Source: Minisyncoccota bacterium
GTDB lineage: Bacteria > Patescibacteriota > Minisyncoccia > Minisyncoccales > JAQTVQ01
Assembly: GCA_028706715.1 (NCBI GenBank)
Contig: JAQTVQ010000005.1
Location: 1 to 53,156 of the forward strand
Reading direction: 5' to 3'
Length of the DNA: 53,156 nt
Shown here: one piece after another, positions 14,519-22,072 of the stretch
Layout: each line of letters begins with the position of its first letter
Numbering within the stretch: the first letter of the stretch is position 1
Notes under the pieces: model-generated
What the model was told of the DNA's origin: nothing
Seen by the model: the letters and a program-made list of their open reading frames with translations, nothing else
The model's database searches: none
Made by a program: the position numbers and the translations under genes

Positions 14519-15346
14519 ATGGAAAAATTTTTAAAAGAATTTTCTTGCCGAAATAAAAAACGGTCATTGGAAAAAATGGAAAAATTTTGGAAAGAGGGAC
14601 GGGAAAAAATTCATATTATTACTGATTTTGATTTGACTTTGACGCCAAGAGACAGCAGGCCCGGCCAAGATTCCAGCACTTGGGGGATACTGGAAAACTA
14701 CTTGCCAGAAGCGGCGATTGAGAAAATTAAAAAACTATATGAAAAATACAGACCGCTGGAAGTCCAAGGAGAAATGACTGTTGCCGATGCCGTTGACTGG
14801 TATGAGGGCGCGCTGGAAATATACAAAAGAAGCGGTATTAAATGGGCGGATATTGTCCACGATGTTGAAGAAAAAATGTCCATAAGGCCGTATGTCAAAG
14901 ATTTTTTTAACGCTTGCGAAGAAAAAGAAATTCCCACTATAATAATTTCAGCGGGAGTCAAAGATGTGATAGAAATTTGGTGCCGGAAATTCGGCATCAT
15001 TCCCGCTGTTTTGCTGTCAACCGACTTGCTCTTTAATTCGGAAGGACGGATCAGAGGCTGGGAAAAAGATTCGCTGATACATATTTTTAATAAAAAAGAA
15101 AAAGGGCACAAAGAGATAAGCGGCGTCAGGCAGTCGCGGCCTAATATTATTCTTATCGGAGATACGCTATATGACGCAGCCATGGCGGATGGAGACGACA
15201 ACGTTTTACGCGTTATTATTGATGATCCGCGGAAAGACGATGCGAGCAGAAGCCAGTCTTTTTACGACAACGTCTTCCAAAAATTTGACTTGATGATAAA
15301 AGACAAAAGCTTTTTTCCCTTGGTAAAAATGATACGGTCGTTTTAA
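14519..15346 (+). CDS. HAD-family phosphatase, UMPH-1 (pyrimidine 5'-nucleotidase)-like
   Basis: A 275-residue HAD hydrolase. Motif I is ITDFDLTLTPRD with the nucleophile and acid aspartates, motif II ISAGVKDVIE, and motif IV LIGDTLYDAAMADGDDN with the magnesium-binding acids. The cap insertion with LPEAAIEKIKKLYEKYRPLE and the EMTVADAVDWYEGALEIY helix resembles the UMPH-1 family (PF05822), which removes phosphate from UMP or CMP. ATG at 14519 is chosen because the earlier in-frame start at 14465 lies inside the previous gene and adds a hydrophobic stretch. Nucleotide salvage is likely; the exact substrate is inferred. Confidence 0.8.
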   Translation: MEKFLKEFSCRNKKRSLEKMEKFWKEGREKIHIITDFDLTLTPRDSRPGQDSSTWGILENYLPEAAIEKIKKLYEKYRPLEVQGEMTVADAVDWYEGALEIYKRSGIKWADIVHDVEEKMSIRPYVKDFFNACEEKEIPTIIISAGVKDVIEIWCRKFGIIPAVLLSTDLLFNSEGRIRGWEKDSLIHIFNKKEKGHKEISGVRQSRPNIILIGDTLYDAAMADGDDNVLRVIIDDPRKDDASRSQSFYDNVFQKFDLMIKDKSFFPLVKMIRSF

Positions 15347-15397
15347 GGATTTTTTAAAAATCCTTTGATAATTTTTAGCGCGTTGGCCGTTTTTTGA

Positions 15398-15403
15398 TAA
15401 AAT
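15398..15403 (+). promoter_or_regulatory. -10 box for the GNAT gene at 15410, leaderless type
   Basis: TAAAAT ends six bases before the ATG, preceded by a T-run and a G (TTTTTTGATAAAAT). The same arrangement is found before the gene at 24391. Confidence 0.45.
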
Positions 15404-15409
15404 AAAAAG

Positions 15410-16003
15410 ATGGATAAAAAAAATAACCAAAACCAGCCAAGATTCAAAGATGGAACTGTCGTTGAGATAAGCAATTATCTGACTTGTCAAAAGTTTTTTC
15501 TGCAGAGAATAGATAATTCGTTTAACCTTTCCAGCGAAGCGGTTAACGAGATTGCGGCCGTCTGCAGCCAGCGGGAACTTTATGATTTTCTTTTCAAAGA
15601 GACTTTTAACGGCCGGCCGTATACAATCCATGACGCTATAAAATTCCTTGATTGGGCCAAAAAGGGCTGGGAAGAGAAGACCTATTTTATTTTTTTAGTC
15701 AAAGATCTGTCGGGCAAAATAGTCGGGGCCGTAGATATAAAATCCGCTAATTTGGAAGGGGCGGAAATAGGCTATTGGGCGGATCGGAACGTTCGCGGCT
15801 TTATGACTAACGCTATCACAGCCTTGTGCAATATTGCACGAAATGCGGGATACAAATCCCTTTACGGTTTGGTTATTCCCGAGAATAGCAAGTCTATCGG
15901 AGTTTTGGAAAGAGCCGGTTTCAAAAAAAAGAAAGAGCCGTTTTTAGAAAAAGGGAAACATTATATCAAATACGAAATAATTTTTAAGCAGGCCGAATCT
16001 TAG
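15410..16003 (+). CDS. GNAT acetyltransferase, RimJ/RimL-like
   Basis: A 197-residue acetyl-CoA-dependent N-acyltransferase. The GNAT core is in the second half: YFIFLVKDLSGKIVGAVDIK, then GAEIGYWADRNVRGFMTNAITALCNIA (the acetyl-CoA-binding region) and SLYGLVIPENSKSIGVLERAGFKKK, the last being typical of the RimJ/RimL type that modifies ribosomal proteins or small molecules. The N-terminal 70 residues are helical and less conserved. Substrate unknown. Followed after 12 bases by the hydrolase gene. Confidence 0.88.
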   Translation: MDKKNNQNQPRFKDGTVVEISNYLTCQKFFLQRIDNSFNLSSEAVNEIAAVCSQRELYDFLFKETFNGRPYTIHDAIKFLDWAKKGWEEKTYFIFLVKDLSGKIVGAVDIKSANLEGAEIGYWADRNVRGFMTNAITALCNIARNAGYKSLYGLVIPENSKSIGVLERAGFKKKKEPFLEKGKHYIKYEIIFKQAES

Positions 16004-16015
16004 GCAATATTGGAA

Positions 16016-16624
16016 ATGAAAAAACAGATCGTTGCCATACATGGCGGAGAAACATTTGATACTTACGAGGAGTATCTTTCTTTTTTAAAAAATTTGGAAA
16101 TTGATTTTGAAAGGATAAGGTCCAAAGAAAAAAGCTGGAAAAAGAATTTAGGTAAAAAACTTGGAAATGATTTTGAGGTCATTTTACCGGAAATGCCCAA
16201 TGCTTTAAATGCCAAATATATTGAATGGGAAATTATGTTTGGCAAGCTTATACCGTTTTTGGAGGAAGAAATTATTTTAATCGGCCATTCTTTAGGCGGA
16301 ATATTCCTGGCAAAATATTTATCGGAAAATATTCTTCCAAAAAAAATTACAGCGATTTTTTTAATCTCTGCGCCATTCGGATCGCAAAATGCTGAGCCTT
16401 CTCTAGGCGATTTTTCTTTTGAAAAAGACCTTTCCAAATTACAGGAGCAGGGAGGAAAAATATTTCTTTGCCACAGCAGAGACGATGCTTGTGTGCCTTT
16501 TTCCGATTTTGAAAAATACAAGAAAGAGCTGCCAAAAGCCGAAGAAATGATTTTTGAGGATAGGGGGCATTTTAACCAAATGGAGTTTTTGGAGCTGGCT
16601 GAAATAATTAAGGAACTTTTTTAA
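16016..16624 (+). CDS. Alpha/beta hydrolase, RBBP9/YdeN-like
   Basis: A 202-residue serine hydrolase. The oxyanion segment is VAIHGGETF, the nucleophile elbow GHSLGG, the acid is in CHSRDDACVPF, and the catalytic His in EDRGHFNQMEF, the order and spacing of the RBBP9/YdeN family. A TTG six bases upstream (16010) would add two residues. There is no signal peptide, so it acts in the cytoplasm on an unknown ester or amide. Likely co-transcribed with the acetyltransferase upstream. Confidence 0.87.
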   Translation: MKKQIVAIHGGETFDTYEEYLSFLKNLEIDFERIRSKEKSWKKNLGKKLGNDFEVILPEMPNALNAKYIEWEIMFGKLIPFLEEEIILIGHSLGGIFLAKYLSENILPKKITAIFLISAPFGSQNAEPSLGDFSFEKDLSKLQEQGGKIFLCHSRDDACVPFSDFEKYKKELPKAEEMIFEDRGHFNQMEFLELAEIIKELF

Positions 16625-16685
16625 CGGTATAAATTTTTTGCTGGAATAAGGCTATTATAAAATTATATAAAAATTTTTATAGAAT

Positions 16686-17246
16686 ATGGCGAAAGATATT
16701 ATTTTAATTGACGAGTCAAATAATCAAATCGGGACGGCAGAAAAAATGGAAGCGCACCGCCAAGGGCTTTTGCACCGCGCTTTTTCAATTTTGATTTACA
16801 ATCAAAAAGGAGAAATTCTTCTGCAAAGAAGAGCGGCTTCAAAATATCATTGTCCCGGGCTATGGACCAATACCTGCTGTTCTCATCCAAGACCGGGAGA
16901 AAATTTATTGGCTTCGGCGGAAAGAAGGCTGAAAGAGGAGATGGGATTTAGCGCGCCTCTAAGAAAAACCGGATTGGAATTTGTTTACAAAATAAAGGTG
17001 GGAGAACTGATTGAGCACGAATATGATTATGTTTTAGAAGGGAGCTTTGACGGAGAACCAATATTGAATCCGGAAGAAGCCGATGCTTATAAGTGGATAG
17101 ATATGAAATCTTTGGATAAGGACATAGAGGAAAATCCTCAAAATTATACGCCATGGTTTAGATTGATTATAGGGCAAGGCGATCCTTTGGCCGGAGATAA
17201 GATAAAAGGGCTGGAAAGATATCAAGTAAAAAATAAAGCAAATTAA
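16686..17246 (+). CDS. idi: Isopentenyl-diphosphate delta-isomerase, type I
   Basis: A 186-residue Nudix-fold enzyme that interconverts IPP and DMAPP for isoprenoid synthesis. The signature TNTCCSHPRPGE (61-72) contains the catalytic cysteine, EHEYDY (110-115) contains the catalytic glutamate, and the Nudix-like helix is ASAERRLKEEMGF. Length matches bacterial Idi. No MEP or mevalonate gene is in the window, so IPP may come from elsewhere in the genome or from a host or neighbour. Stands between the hydrolase and an MFS transporter; no clear promoter motif chosen. Confidence 0.94.
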   Translation: MAKDIILIDESNNQIGTAEKMEAHRQGLLHRAFSILIYNQKGEILLQRRAASKYHCPGLWTNTCCSHPRPGENLLASAERRLKEEMGFSAPLRKTGLEFVYKIKVGELIEHEYDYVLEGSFDGEPILNPEEADAYKWIDMKSLDKDIEENPQNYTPWFRLIIGQGDPLAGDKIKGLERYQVKNKAN

Positions 17247-17279
17247 AATTGGCAAGATTAAGAATTAAAATATTATTTT

Positions 17280-18452
17280 ATGGAAAGCAGTTCCGCAAAA
17301 AAGGAAAACAATCTTAAAACTTTTACAATCGCTTCTTTTTTGAATGATTTCGGTTCGGATATAATTTCTCCCATTTGGCCGCTTTTTGTCACTTCTTTTG
17401 CCGGAGCCAATATGGCAGTGCTTGGGCTTATTGACGGGCTTGGAGAAGCAATCGTTTCAATTTCGCAGGCCGCTTCGGGGTATTTTTCGGACAAAACAAG
17501 GAAGCGTAAAGTTTTTGTTTGGCTGGGCTATATTTTCGGAGCGGCTTCCCGCGTTGGGTATGCCTTGGCAAATGCTTGGCAATGCCTTGTTCCTTTCCGC
17601 GTTTTAGATAGGGCGGGAAAAATGAGGGGCGCCCCTCGGGACGCTATAATTGCCGATTTTTCAAATGACGGCGATAGGGGAAGCAATTTTGGAGTTTTGC
17701 GCGCTTTTGACAATCTTGGAGCGGTTTGTGGAATTCTTTTTTCCATCGCTATGCTGGATGTGCTGGGGTATAGAAGCCTTTTTCTTTTGGCCGCCATCCC
17801 TTCTCTTATTGGAGCCGCTCTTATTTTTGCCAATGTTAAAGAGCCGAAAACTAAGGATAAATTTGAGTATAAAGAAATAAGCTTGAAAGATTTTGACGGC
17901 AACTTTAAGCTTTTTTTGGCTTTGAGCGCTGTCTTCGCTTTCGGATCTTTCAGCTATTCTTTTCTTTTGGTTTTTGCCAATAAATTTGGATTTGCCGTTG
18001 CGGCCGTGCCCGTGCTTTATTTACTTTTTACTTTAGTCGCTTCAGTTTTTTCCATTCCTTTCGGCAGGCTTTCCGATAAGATTAAAAGCCGCAAAAAAAT
18101 TCTGATGATTTCTTATGTCTGTTGGCTCTTTTCCTGCTCCCTTTTTGTAATAAGCCAAAGCTGGATATCCATTGTTCTTGCTTTTATTTTTTACGGACTG
18201 TACAAAGGAGCTGCCGATACTGTGCAAACGGCTTTTGTCGCCGAGCTTTCTCCGAAAGACCGGCGAGCTTCCGGATTGGGAGGATTTAAAATGGTGGTGG
18301 GGCTTTGGGCTTTGCCGGCATCGTTTGTCGCCGGAATTTTATGGGACAGTATCGGGACAACCGCTCCTTTTTATTTTTCAATCGTTTTGACTGTCATTTC
18401 AATTACGGCTTTATTTTTTGTTAAAGAAAAAAAGCTTTCTAGAATCGGCTAA
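17280..18452 (+). CDS. Major facilitator superfamily transporter
   Basis: A 390-residue membrane protein with about 11-12 helices in two halves. The first cytoplasmic loop has the MFS A-motif pattern (GYFSDKTRKRKVFVWLGY) and the second half repeats it (GRLSDKIKSRKKILMISY). The segment DRAGKMRGAPRDAIIADFS and the late GAADTVQTAFVAELSPKDRRASGLG are typical of a bacterial MFS subgroup often annotated as drug or sugar efflux. Direction and substrate cannot be read. It ends 53 bases before the aspartoacylase-like gene. Confidence 0.93.
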   Translation: MESSSAKKENNLKTFTIASFLNDFGSDIISPIWPLFVTSFAGANMAVLGLIDGLGEAIVSISQAASGYFSDKTRKRKVFVWLGYIFGAASRVGYALANAWQCLVPFRVLDRAGKMRGAPRDAIIADFSNDGDRGSNFGVLRAFDNLGAVCGILFSIAMLDVLGYRSLFLLAAIPSLIGAALIFANVKEPKTKDKFEYKEISLKDFDGNFKLFLALSAVFAFGSFSYSFLLVFANKFGFAVAAVPVLYLLFTLVASVFSIPFGRLSDKIKSRKKILMISYVCWLFSCSLFVISQSWISIVLAFIFYGLYKGAADTVQTAFVAELSPKDRRASGLGGFKMVVGLWALPASFVAGILWDSIGTTAPFYFSIVLTVISITALFFVKEKKLSRIG

Positions 18453-18468
18453 GCGATTTGGAACATTT

Positions 18469-18497
18469 TTGACTTGCCTGATTTACTTTGGTAAAGT
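18469..18497 (+). promoter_or_regulatory. Promoter and operator of the aspartoacylase-like gene
   Basis: TTGACT (18469-18474), 17 bases, TAAAGT (18492-18497), then eight bases to the ATG at 18506. The 16-mer TTTACTTTGGTAAAGT at 18482-18497, a TTTAC/GTAAA palindrome, covers the spacer and the -10 box. The same promoter and 16-mer occur before the YerC-type repressor gene (20437-20465, minus strand), so that repressor is the likely ligand. Confidence 0.7.
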
Positions 18498-18505
18498 ATT
18501 CTATT

Positions 18506-19336
18506 ATGAACAAAGAAGAAATTATTAAAATTTCGGGAGAAGAAAAAGGCCCTGTCAGCATTATTCTTGCCGGAACCCACGGGGACGAAGTCTGCGGCGT
18601 TGAAATTTTGGAAAAAATACTGCCTTCTTTAAAAATAGAAAAAGGAGAAGTTTTATTCGGCTTCGGAAATCCTTTGGCTATTGAGAAAAAAGAAAGGTTT
18701 GTTGAGGCGAATCTGAACAGAATGTTTAAAGACGAAAGCTTGCTTTCGGAGGAGGAAAAGTCTTCTTACGAATACCGGCGGGCGCAATTTTTAAAAAAGT
18801 ATCTTGATCGGGCGGACGCTTTGCTTGATGTCCACGCCAGCTTTGTGGCGGAAAGCGAGGCGTTCATTATCTGCGAACCGCATAGCTTGAAAATTGCCGA
18901 TTATCTTCCGTTCAATACTGTTTTGAGCGGTTTGGATGAATTGCAGCCCGGAGGAACCGATTATTATATGAATAAAATTGGAGGATCCGGCATTTGCGTT
19001 GAATGCGGGTTTTTGGGAGATCCTCTCTCAGTCCAAAGGGCTGAAAAAAGCGTATTTTCTTTTTTGGCCGCAAGGGGGCATATCAGCGGGGTTCTTGAGC
19101 CTTGCGCAAAATCAAAGATTCTTAAGGCCTATAAATTATATTTTACCAAGACGGATAAATTCAGGCTGGCGAAGCCTTTCAAGGATTTTGAAAAAATTGC
19201 GGCGGGACAGGTTGTCGGTATAGACGGTAAAGAAGAAATAAAGGCGCAAAAAGACAGCATCATTCTTTTTGCCAGAGACAGGGACCAGTCAAATGACGAA
19301 GCTTTTCTTTTAGCTGAAATTTTGACCGGCGGATAA
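18506..19336 (+). CDS. Succinylglutamate desuccinylase/aspartoacylase-family zinc hydrolase
   Basis: A 276-residue M14-type metallo-hydrolase. Zinc ligands are His25 and Glu28 in GTHGDE and His110 in LDVHAS; the substrate-binding NRMF (71-74) and catalytic Glu166 in CVECGF are present. The C-terminal 90 residues form the beta-rich extra domain of the family. Such enzymes cleave N-acyl amino acids or related amides. ATG at 18506 follows the operator directly, which suggests a leaderless mRNA; an upstream in-frame start at 18488 lies inside the operator and is rejected. Probably repressed by the YerC-family protein when its amino-acid signal is present. Confidence 0.85.
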   Translation: MNKEEIIKISGEEKGPVSIILAGTHGDEVCGVEILEKILPSLKIEKGEVLFGFGNPLAIEKKERFVEANLNRMFKDESLLSEEEKSSYEYRRAQFLKKYLDRADALLDVHASFVAESEAFIICEPHSLKIADYLPFNTVLSGLDELQPGGTDYYMNKIGGSGICVECGFLGDPLSVQRAEKSVFSFLAARGHISGVLEPCAKSKILKAYKLYFTKTDKFRLAKPFKDFEKIAAGQVVGIDGKEEIKAQKDSIILFARDRDQSNDEAFLLAEILTGG

Positions 19337-19367
19337 AAATTGTAAAATTATTTTTTTAAATAAAATC

Positions 19368-19399
19368 AGGCTCGCGCGCTAAAGCGTACGAGCCTTTTT
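19368..19399. terminator. Intrinsic terminator
   Basis: AGGCTCG pairs with CGAGCCT around a GC-rich inner part, followed by TTTTT. It ends the aspartoacylase-like gene and overlaps the stop of the convergent acetyltransferase gene. Confidence 0.75.
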
Positions 19400-20000
19400 A
19401 ATAAAGAGAAAGATCGAGCGTCATAATCACTCGATCTCTAGAAATGAGGAGAGCCGGCTTCCCATCCATTTTTTGGATAATTTGGAACATTCTTGAACCG
19501 TTCAATGTCCTTAGCAGGATATTGCTTTGGTTTTGCTCCATGAAAATCCTTTGGATGAGTTTTTTCCCGATTCCCTTGTTTTGGAAAGGCGGCAAAATCG
19601 CCGCTTCGTCCAAATAGAAATAAACGCCGCTTGCCAGCTGGTGCAGGCCCGGAGCCTCAAGTCGGAGATCAATGCTTGGGTCAACAATGATTTCATATCC
19701 CCACGCAAAGCCGATGATTTCTCCGTTTGCCAATGCAGCTAAGCAAAGCGATTTTGGCTTGGCCATTTCCGTTAAAAAATCGGAAATAATTTTTTCAATC
19801 GGCCAATATTCTTCCAATATCGCTTTTGCGCAAGAGGGGCATTCCTTTTCTTTGCAGGACAAGGGAAAAACTTTTTCACAGACAGGGCACCGATACCCCT
19901 CGTTCCATGGATCGCTTCCGAAAGTTTTTTGATAAACAGAAGCGATATCTTCCAATGCCCCTTTTTGCGAAGGGATTATTTTTACTATCTCCACATCCAT
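19398..20000 (-). CDS. GNAT acetyltransferase with inserted zinc ribbon
   Basis: A 200-residue acetyltransferase. After the first GNAT strand and helix (IASVYQKTFGSDPW) there is a CPVC...CPSC insertion with Cys38, Cys41, Cys54 and Cys57 that should bind zinc. The core continues with LCLAALANGEIIGFAWGYEI, the acetyl-CoA-binding LPPFQNKGIGKKLIQRIF and a final strand. The ATG at 20000 has a good GAGGTG ribosome site; the GTG at 20009 would overlap it. The insert could dock nucleic acid or a protein partner. Substrate unknown. Confidence 0.82.
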   Translation of the reverse strand: MDVEIVKIIPSQKGALEDIASVYQKTFGSDPWNEGYRCPVCEKVFPLSCKEKECPSCAKAILEEYWPIEKIISDFLTEMAKPKSLCLAALANGEIIGFAWGYEIIVDPSIDLRLEAPGLHQLASGVYFYLDEAAILPPFQNKGIGKKLIQRIFMEQNQSNILLRTLNGSRMFQIIQKMDGKPALLISRDRVIMTLDLSLY

Positions 20001-20065
20001 CTTCTTCACCTCTTTCCATATTTGATTTTAAAGACCTATTTTTGCCTGTTATGACCAGACAATAA

Positions 20066-20090
20066 ACTAAAACCCTCCAATTGAGGAGGG
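20066..20090 (-). terminator. Terminator of the YerC-like gene
   Basis: On the minus strand CCCTCC and GGAGGG form a hairpin followed by TTTTAGTTT. It lies 29 bases past the stop at 20119. Confidence 0.65.
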
Positions 20091-20118
20091 GGCCAGCTTA
20101 AACAATTATTGAAAAGTA

Positions 20119-20430
20119 TTAAGCTGATCCTCTCCGCGATTGGCCGGACTTATGATGAAGCTTGTTGATTATAATTTTATATCCTCCTTCTCCGTTGCTT
20201 AGCCATTTTGAAACGCGGGCCACTGTTGTTGAACTGAAGCCGGTTTCTTTTTTAATATTGGAATAAGATTCTTTTTTCCAAAGCATTTCGGCCGCCTTAA
20301 AGCGCTTTCCGAATTCTTCTATTTCTCCTTTTGTCATAAGATCGCGCAAAAAACGTTTGGCCTCATGAGGAGTCTCAAGGGCTAAAATAGCTTTAACAAG
20401 TTTTTTGTTTTTACTGTCTTTCCAGTCCAT
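20119..20430 (-). CDS. TrpR/YerC-family transcriptional repressor
   Basis: A 103-residue helical regulator of the TrpR superfamily, YerC/YecD type. The dimer helices (KLVKAILALETPHEAKRFLRDLMTKGEIEEFGKRFKAAEML) are followed by the helix-turn-helix YSNIKKETGFSSTTVARVSKWL and a basic tail. YerC-type proteins in Firmicutes have been linked to histidine gene control (HisR), and tandem HisRS-family genes follow on the other strand. Its own promoter contains the operator described at 20437-20465, so it is probably autoregulated. ATG lies six bases after the -10 box, implying a leaderless mRNA. Confidence 0.9.
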   Translation of the reverse strand: MDWKDSKNKKLVKAILALETPHEAKRFLRDLMTKGEIEEFGKRFKAAEMLWKKESYSNIKKETGFSSTTVARVSKWLSNGEGGYKIIINKLHHKSGQSRRGSA

Positions 20431-20436
20431 GTCTTG

Positions 20437-20465
20437 ACTTTACCAAAGTAAAGCGATTTAGTCAA
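20437..20465 (-). promoter_or_regulatory. Promoter and operator of the YerC-like gene
   Basis: Minus strand: TTGACT (20465-20460), 17 bases, TAAAGT (20442-20437), six bases, ATG at 20430. The 16-mer at 20437-20452 is the exact reverse complement of 18482-18497. Here the palindrome is a full CTTTAC/GTAAAG. It covers the -10 box, the classic position for repression. Confidence 0.75.
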
Positions 20466-20472
20466 ATAAACT

Positions 20473-20494
20473 AAAAGCCTTTTTGAGAGGCTTT
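20473..20494. terminator. Hairpin in the divergent yerC-hisS spacer
   Basis: AAAGCCT pairs with AGGCTTT around TTTTGAG. It stands 235 bases before hisS and upstream of the divergent repressor promoter. It could be an old terminator; no strong T-tract follows. Confidence 0.35.
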
Positions 20495-20627
20495 CAATAA
20501 TTGTTTTTTTAGCGAGAAAATAATTAAAATGATTTTAGCTTTGCATTTTTTATTTTAGGATTGACTAAAGCGGATTAAAAAGCTAATTTTTCATTATCAA
20601 AGTATTTTATAATTGTTTAAAAATTAT

Positions 20628-20692
20628 TTGACAAAAAGCCATATTTTTTTTGTAACTGTTAGCAATAAATCCCTTTAAAATCTTGGGGTTTA
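20628..20692 (+). promoter_or_regulatory. Likely promoter and leader hairpin of the HisRS gene pair
   Basis: TTGACA at 20628-20633 is a perfect -35 box; the -10 is weak (TGTAAC or TAACTG near 20651). A hairpin with AAATCCC and GGGGTTT lies at 20668-20692 in the leader. The 298-base spacer otherwise holds no gene and no T-box-like sequence that I can identify. Confidence 0.35.
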
Positions 20693-20717
20693 TAGCTCTG
20701 TAAAAAGTAAATATGGA

Positions 20718-20724
20718 AAGGAGG
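20718..20724 (+). promoter_or_regulatory. Strong Shine-Dalgarno before hisS
   Basis: AAGGAGG ends four bases before the ATG at 20729. Such a full ribosome site is rare in this window, where many genes have none. Confidence 0.7.
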
Positions 20725-20728
20725 AAAT

Positions 20729-22072
20729 ATGGACCAAACATCCCAAAAGATAAATCCGACAGTGCTTGACGGTTTTCTGGAGCTGTCTCCGGCAGAACAA
20801 GTTTTGTTCAATAAAATGCTGAAGACCATTCAAGAGACCTACGAACTGTTCGGCTTCATACCGCAGGAAACTGCGCTGATAGAGAAGCTGGAAGTGCTGC
20901 TAGCCAAAAGCGGCGGAGAAACAGCTAAGCAGATTTTTTATCTGCAAAAGCCCGATCAGGCCTTGCGCTTTGATCTCACCGTCTCTTTGGCAAGGTATGT
21001 TGCGCAAAACTATCGCAGTCTTCAGTTTCCGTATCGCCGGTATCAAATCGGTAAAGTTTATCGCGGCGAAAGACCTCAAAAGGGACGCTACCGCGAGTTT
21101 TACCAATGCGATATAGATGTGATCGGAGACGGCCGGCTTGGATTGATAAACGATGCCGAAATCCCCAGCGTAATTTACGCTGTTTTTAAAAAATTGGGAT
21201 TTGAGGCTTTTACAATCCGCATCAACAACAGAAAGATTCTTACCGGATTTTTTGACTCTTTAGGCATATCCGGAGATCTGCAGAAAGAAGTTCTGCGCGT
21301 TGTTGATAAGCTGGAGAAGATCGGTTCCGATGCCGTAGCCGAAGAACTTGCCGGGCTTGGAATAGCGGCTGATACAATTTCAAAGATCTTTGCCTTCCTT
21401 GACGTTTCGGGAAGAAACAAAGAAATAATTGATCAGCTGAAAAAGCTTGGCGTTGGCGACGAAGCGTTTAATACAGGAGTAGAAGAGCTGGAGCAAGTTC
21501 TTGAAGCAATTTCTCGTTTCGGCGTGCCGGAAAAAAACATAGCCCTTGACTTGAAAATAGCCAGAGGGCTGGACTATTATACCGGGACCGTTTACGAGAC
21601 ATTTCTGGACGAATATCCGGGAGTGGGCAGTGTTTGCTCTGGAGGAAGGTATGATAACCTTGCCGAATGTTATTGCGACAAGAACTTCCCCGGCGTGGGA
21701 ATTTCCATCGGATTAACGCGGCTGTTCTCCAAGCTTTTGGAGATGAAAGTTATCAAACCGGAAGAATCAACTCCGGCGCAAATTTTGGTCATTCCTTTGG
21801 ATGGCCAGTTGGATCGAGCGATTGAGGTAGCCGCCGCATTCCGCGAAAAAGGAATATCGGCTCAAGTCTATCTCGAGGAAGCAAAGCCTGGCAAAGTATT
21901 CAAATACGCCGACAGGCTTAAAGTGCCTTATGCGGCAGTAATAGGAGGAAAAGAAGTGGCATCAGGAAAAATAGCTTTGAAGGATATGGCGCGAAAAGAA
22001 CAGACAGAAGCGAGCATAAATGACGCTATCGGCGTCATAAAACATCACCATAGTTTAGGAGATGATGGATAA
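20729..22072 (+). CDS. hisS: Histidyl-tRNA synthetase
   Basis: A 447-residue class II synthetase that charges tRNA-His. Motif 2 is YRGERPQKGRYREFYQ (111-126), the histidine-specific motif is ARGLDYYTG (278-286), and motif 3 is GVGISIGLTR (322-331) with its ATP-binding arginine. ALRFDLTVSLARY (78-90) resembles the LRYDLTVPFARY form seen in eukaryotic/archaeal-type HisRS. The anticodon-binding domain is at about 352-440. Strong ribosome site and a more even base composition than its neighbours suggest a different origin. It overlaps the second HisRS-like gene by one base (TAATG). Confidence 0.93.
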   Translation: MDQTSQKINPTVLDGFLELSPAEQVLFNKMLKTIQETYELFGFIPQETALIEKLEVLLAKSGGETAKQIFYLQKPDQALRFDLTVSLARYVAQNYRSLQFPYRRYQIGKVYRGERPQKGRYREFYQCDIDVIGDGRLGLINDAEIPSVIYAVFKKLGFEAFTIRINNRKILTGFFDSLGISGDLQKEVLRVVDKLEKIGSDAVAEELAGLGIAADTISKIFAFLDVSGRNKEIIDQLKKLGVGDEAFNTGVEELEQVLEAISRFGVPEKNIALDLKIARGLDYYTGTVYETFLDEYPGVGSVCSGGRYDNLAECYCDKNFPGVGISIGLTRLFSKLLEMKVIKPEESTPAQILVIPLDGQLDRAIEVAAAFREKGISAQVYLEEAKPGKVFKYADRLKVPYAAVIGGKEVASGKIALKDMARKEQTEASINDAIGVIKHHHSLGDDG

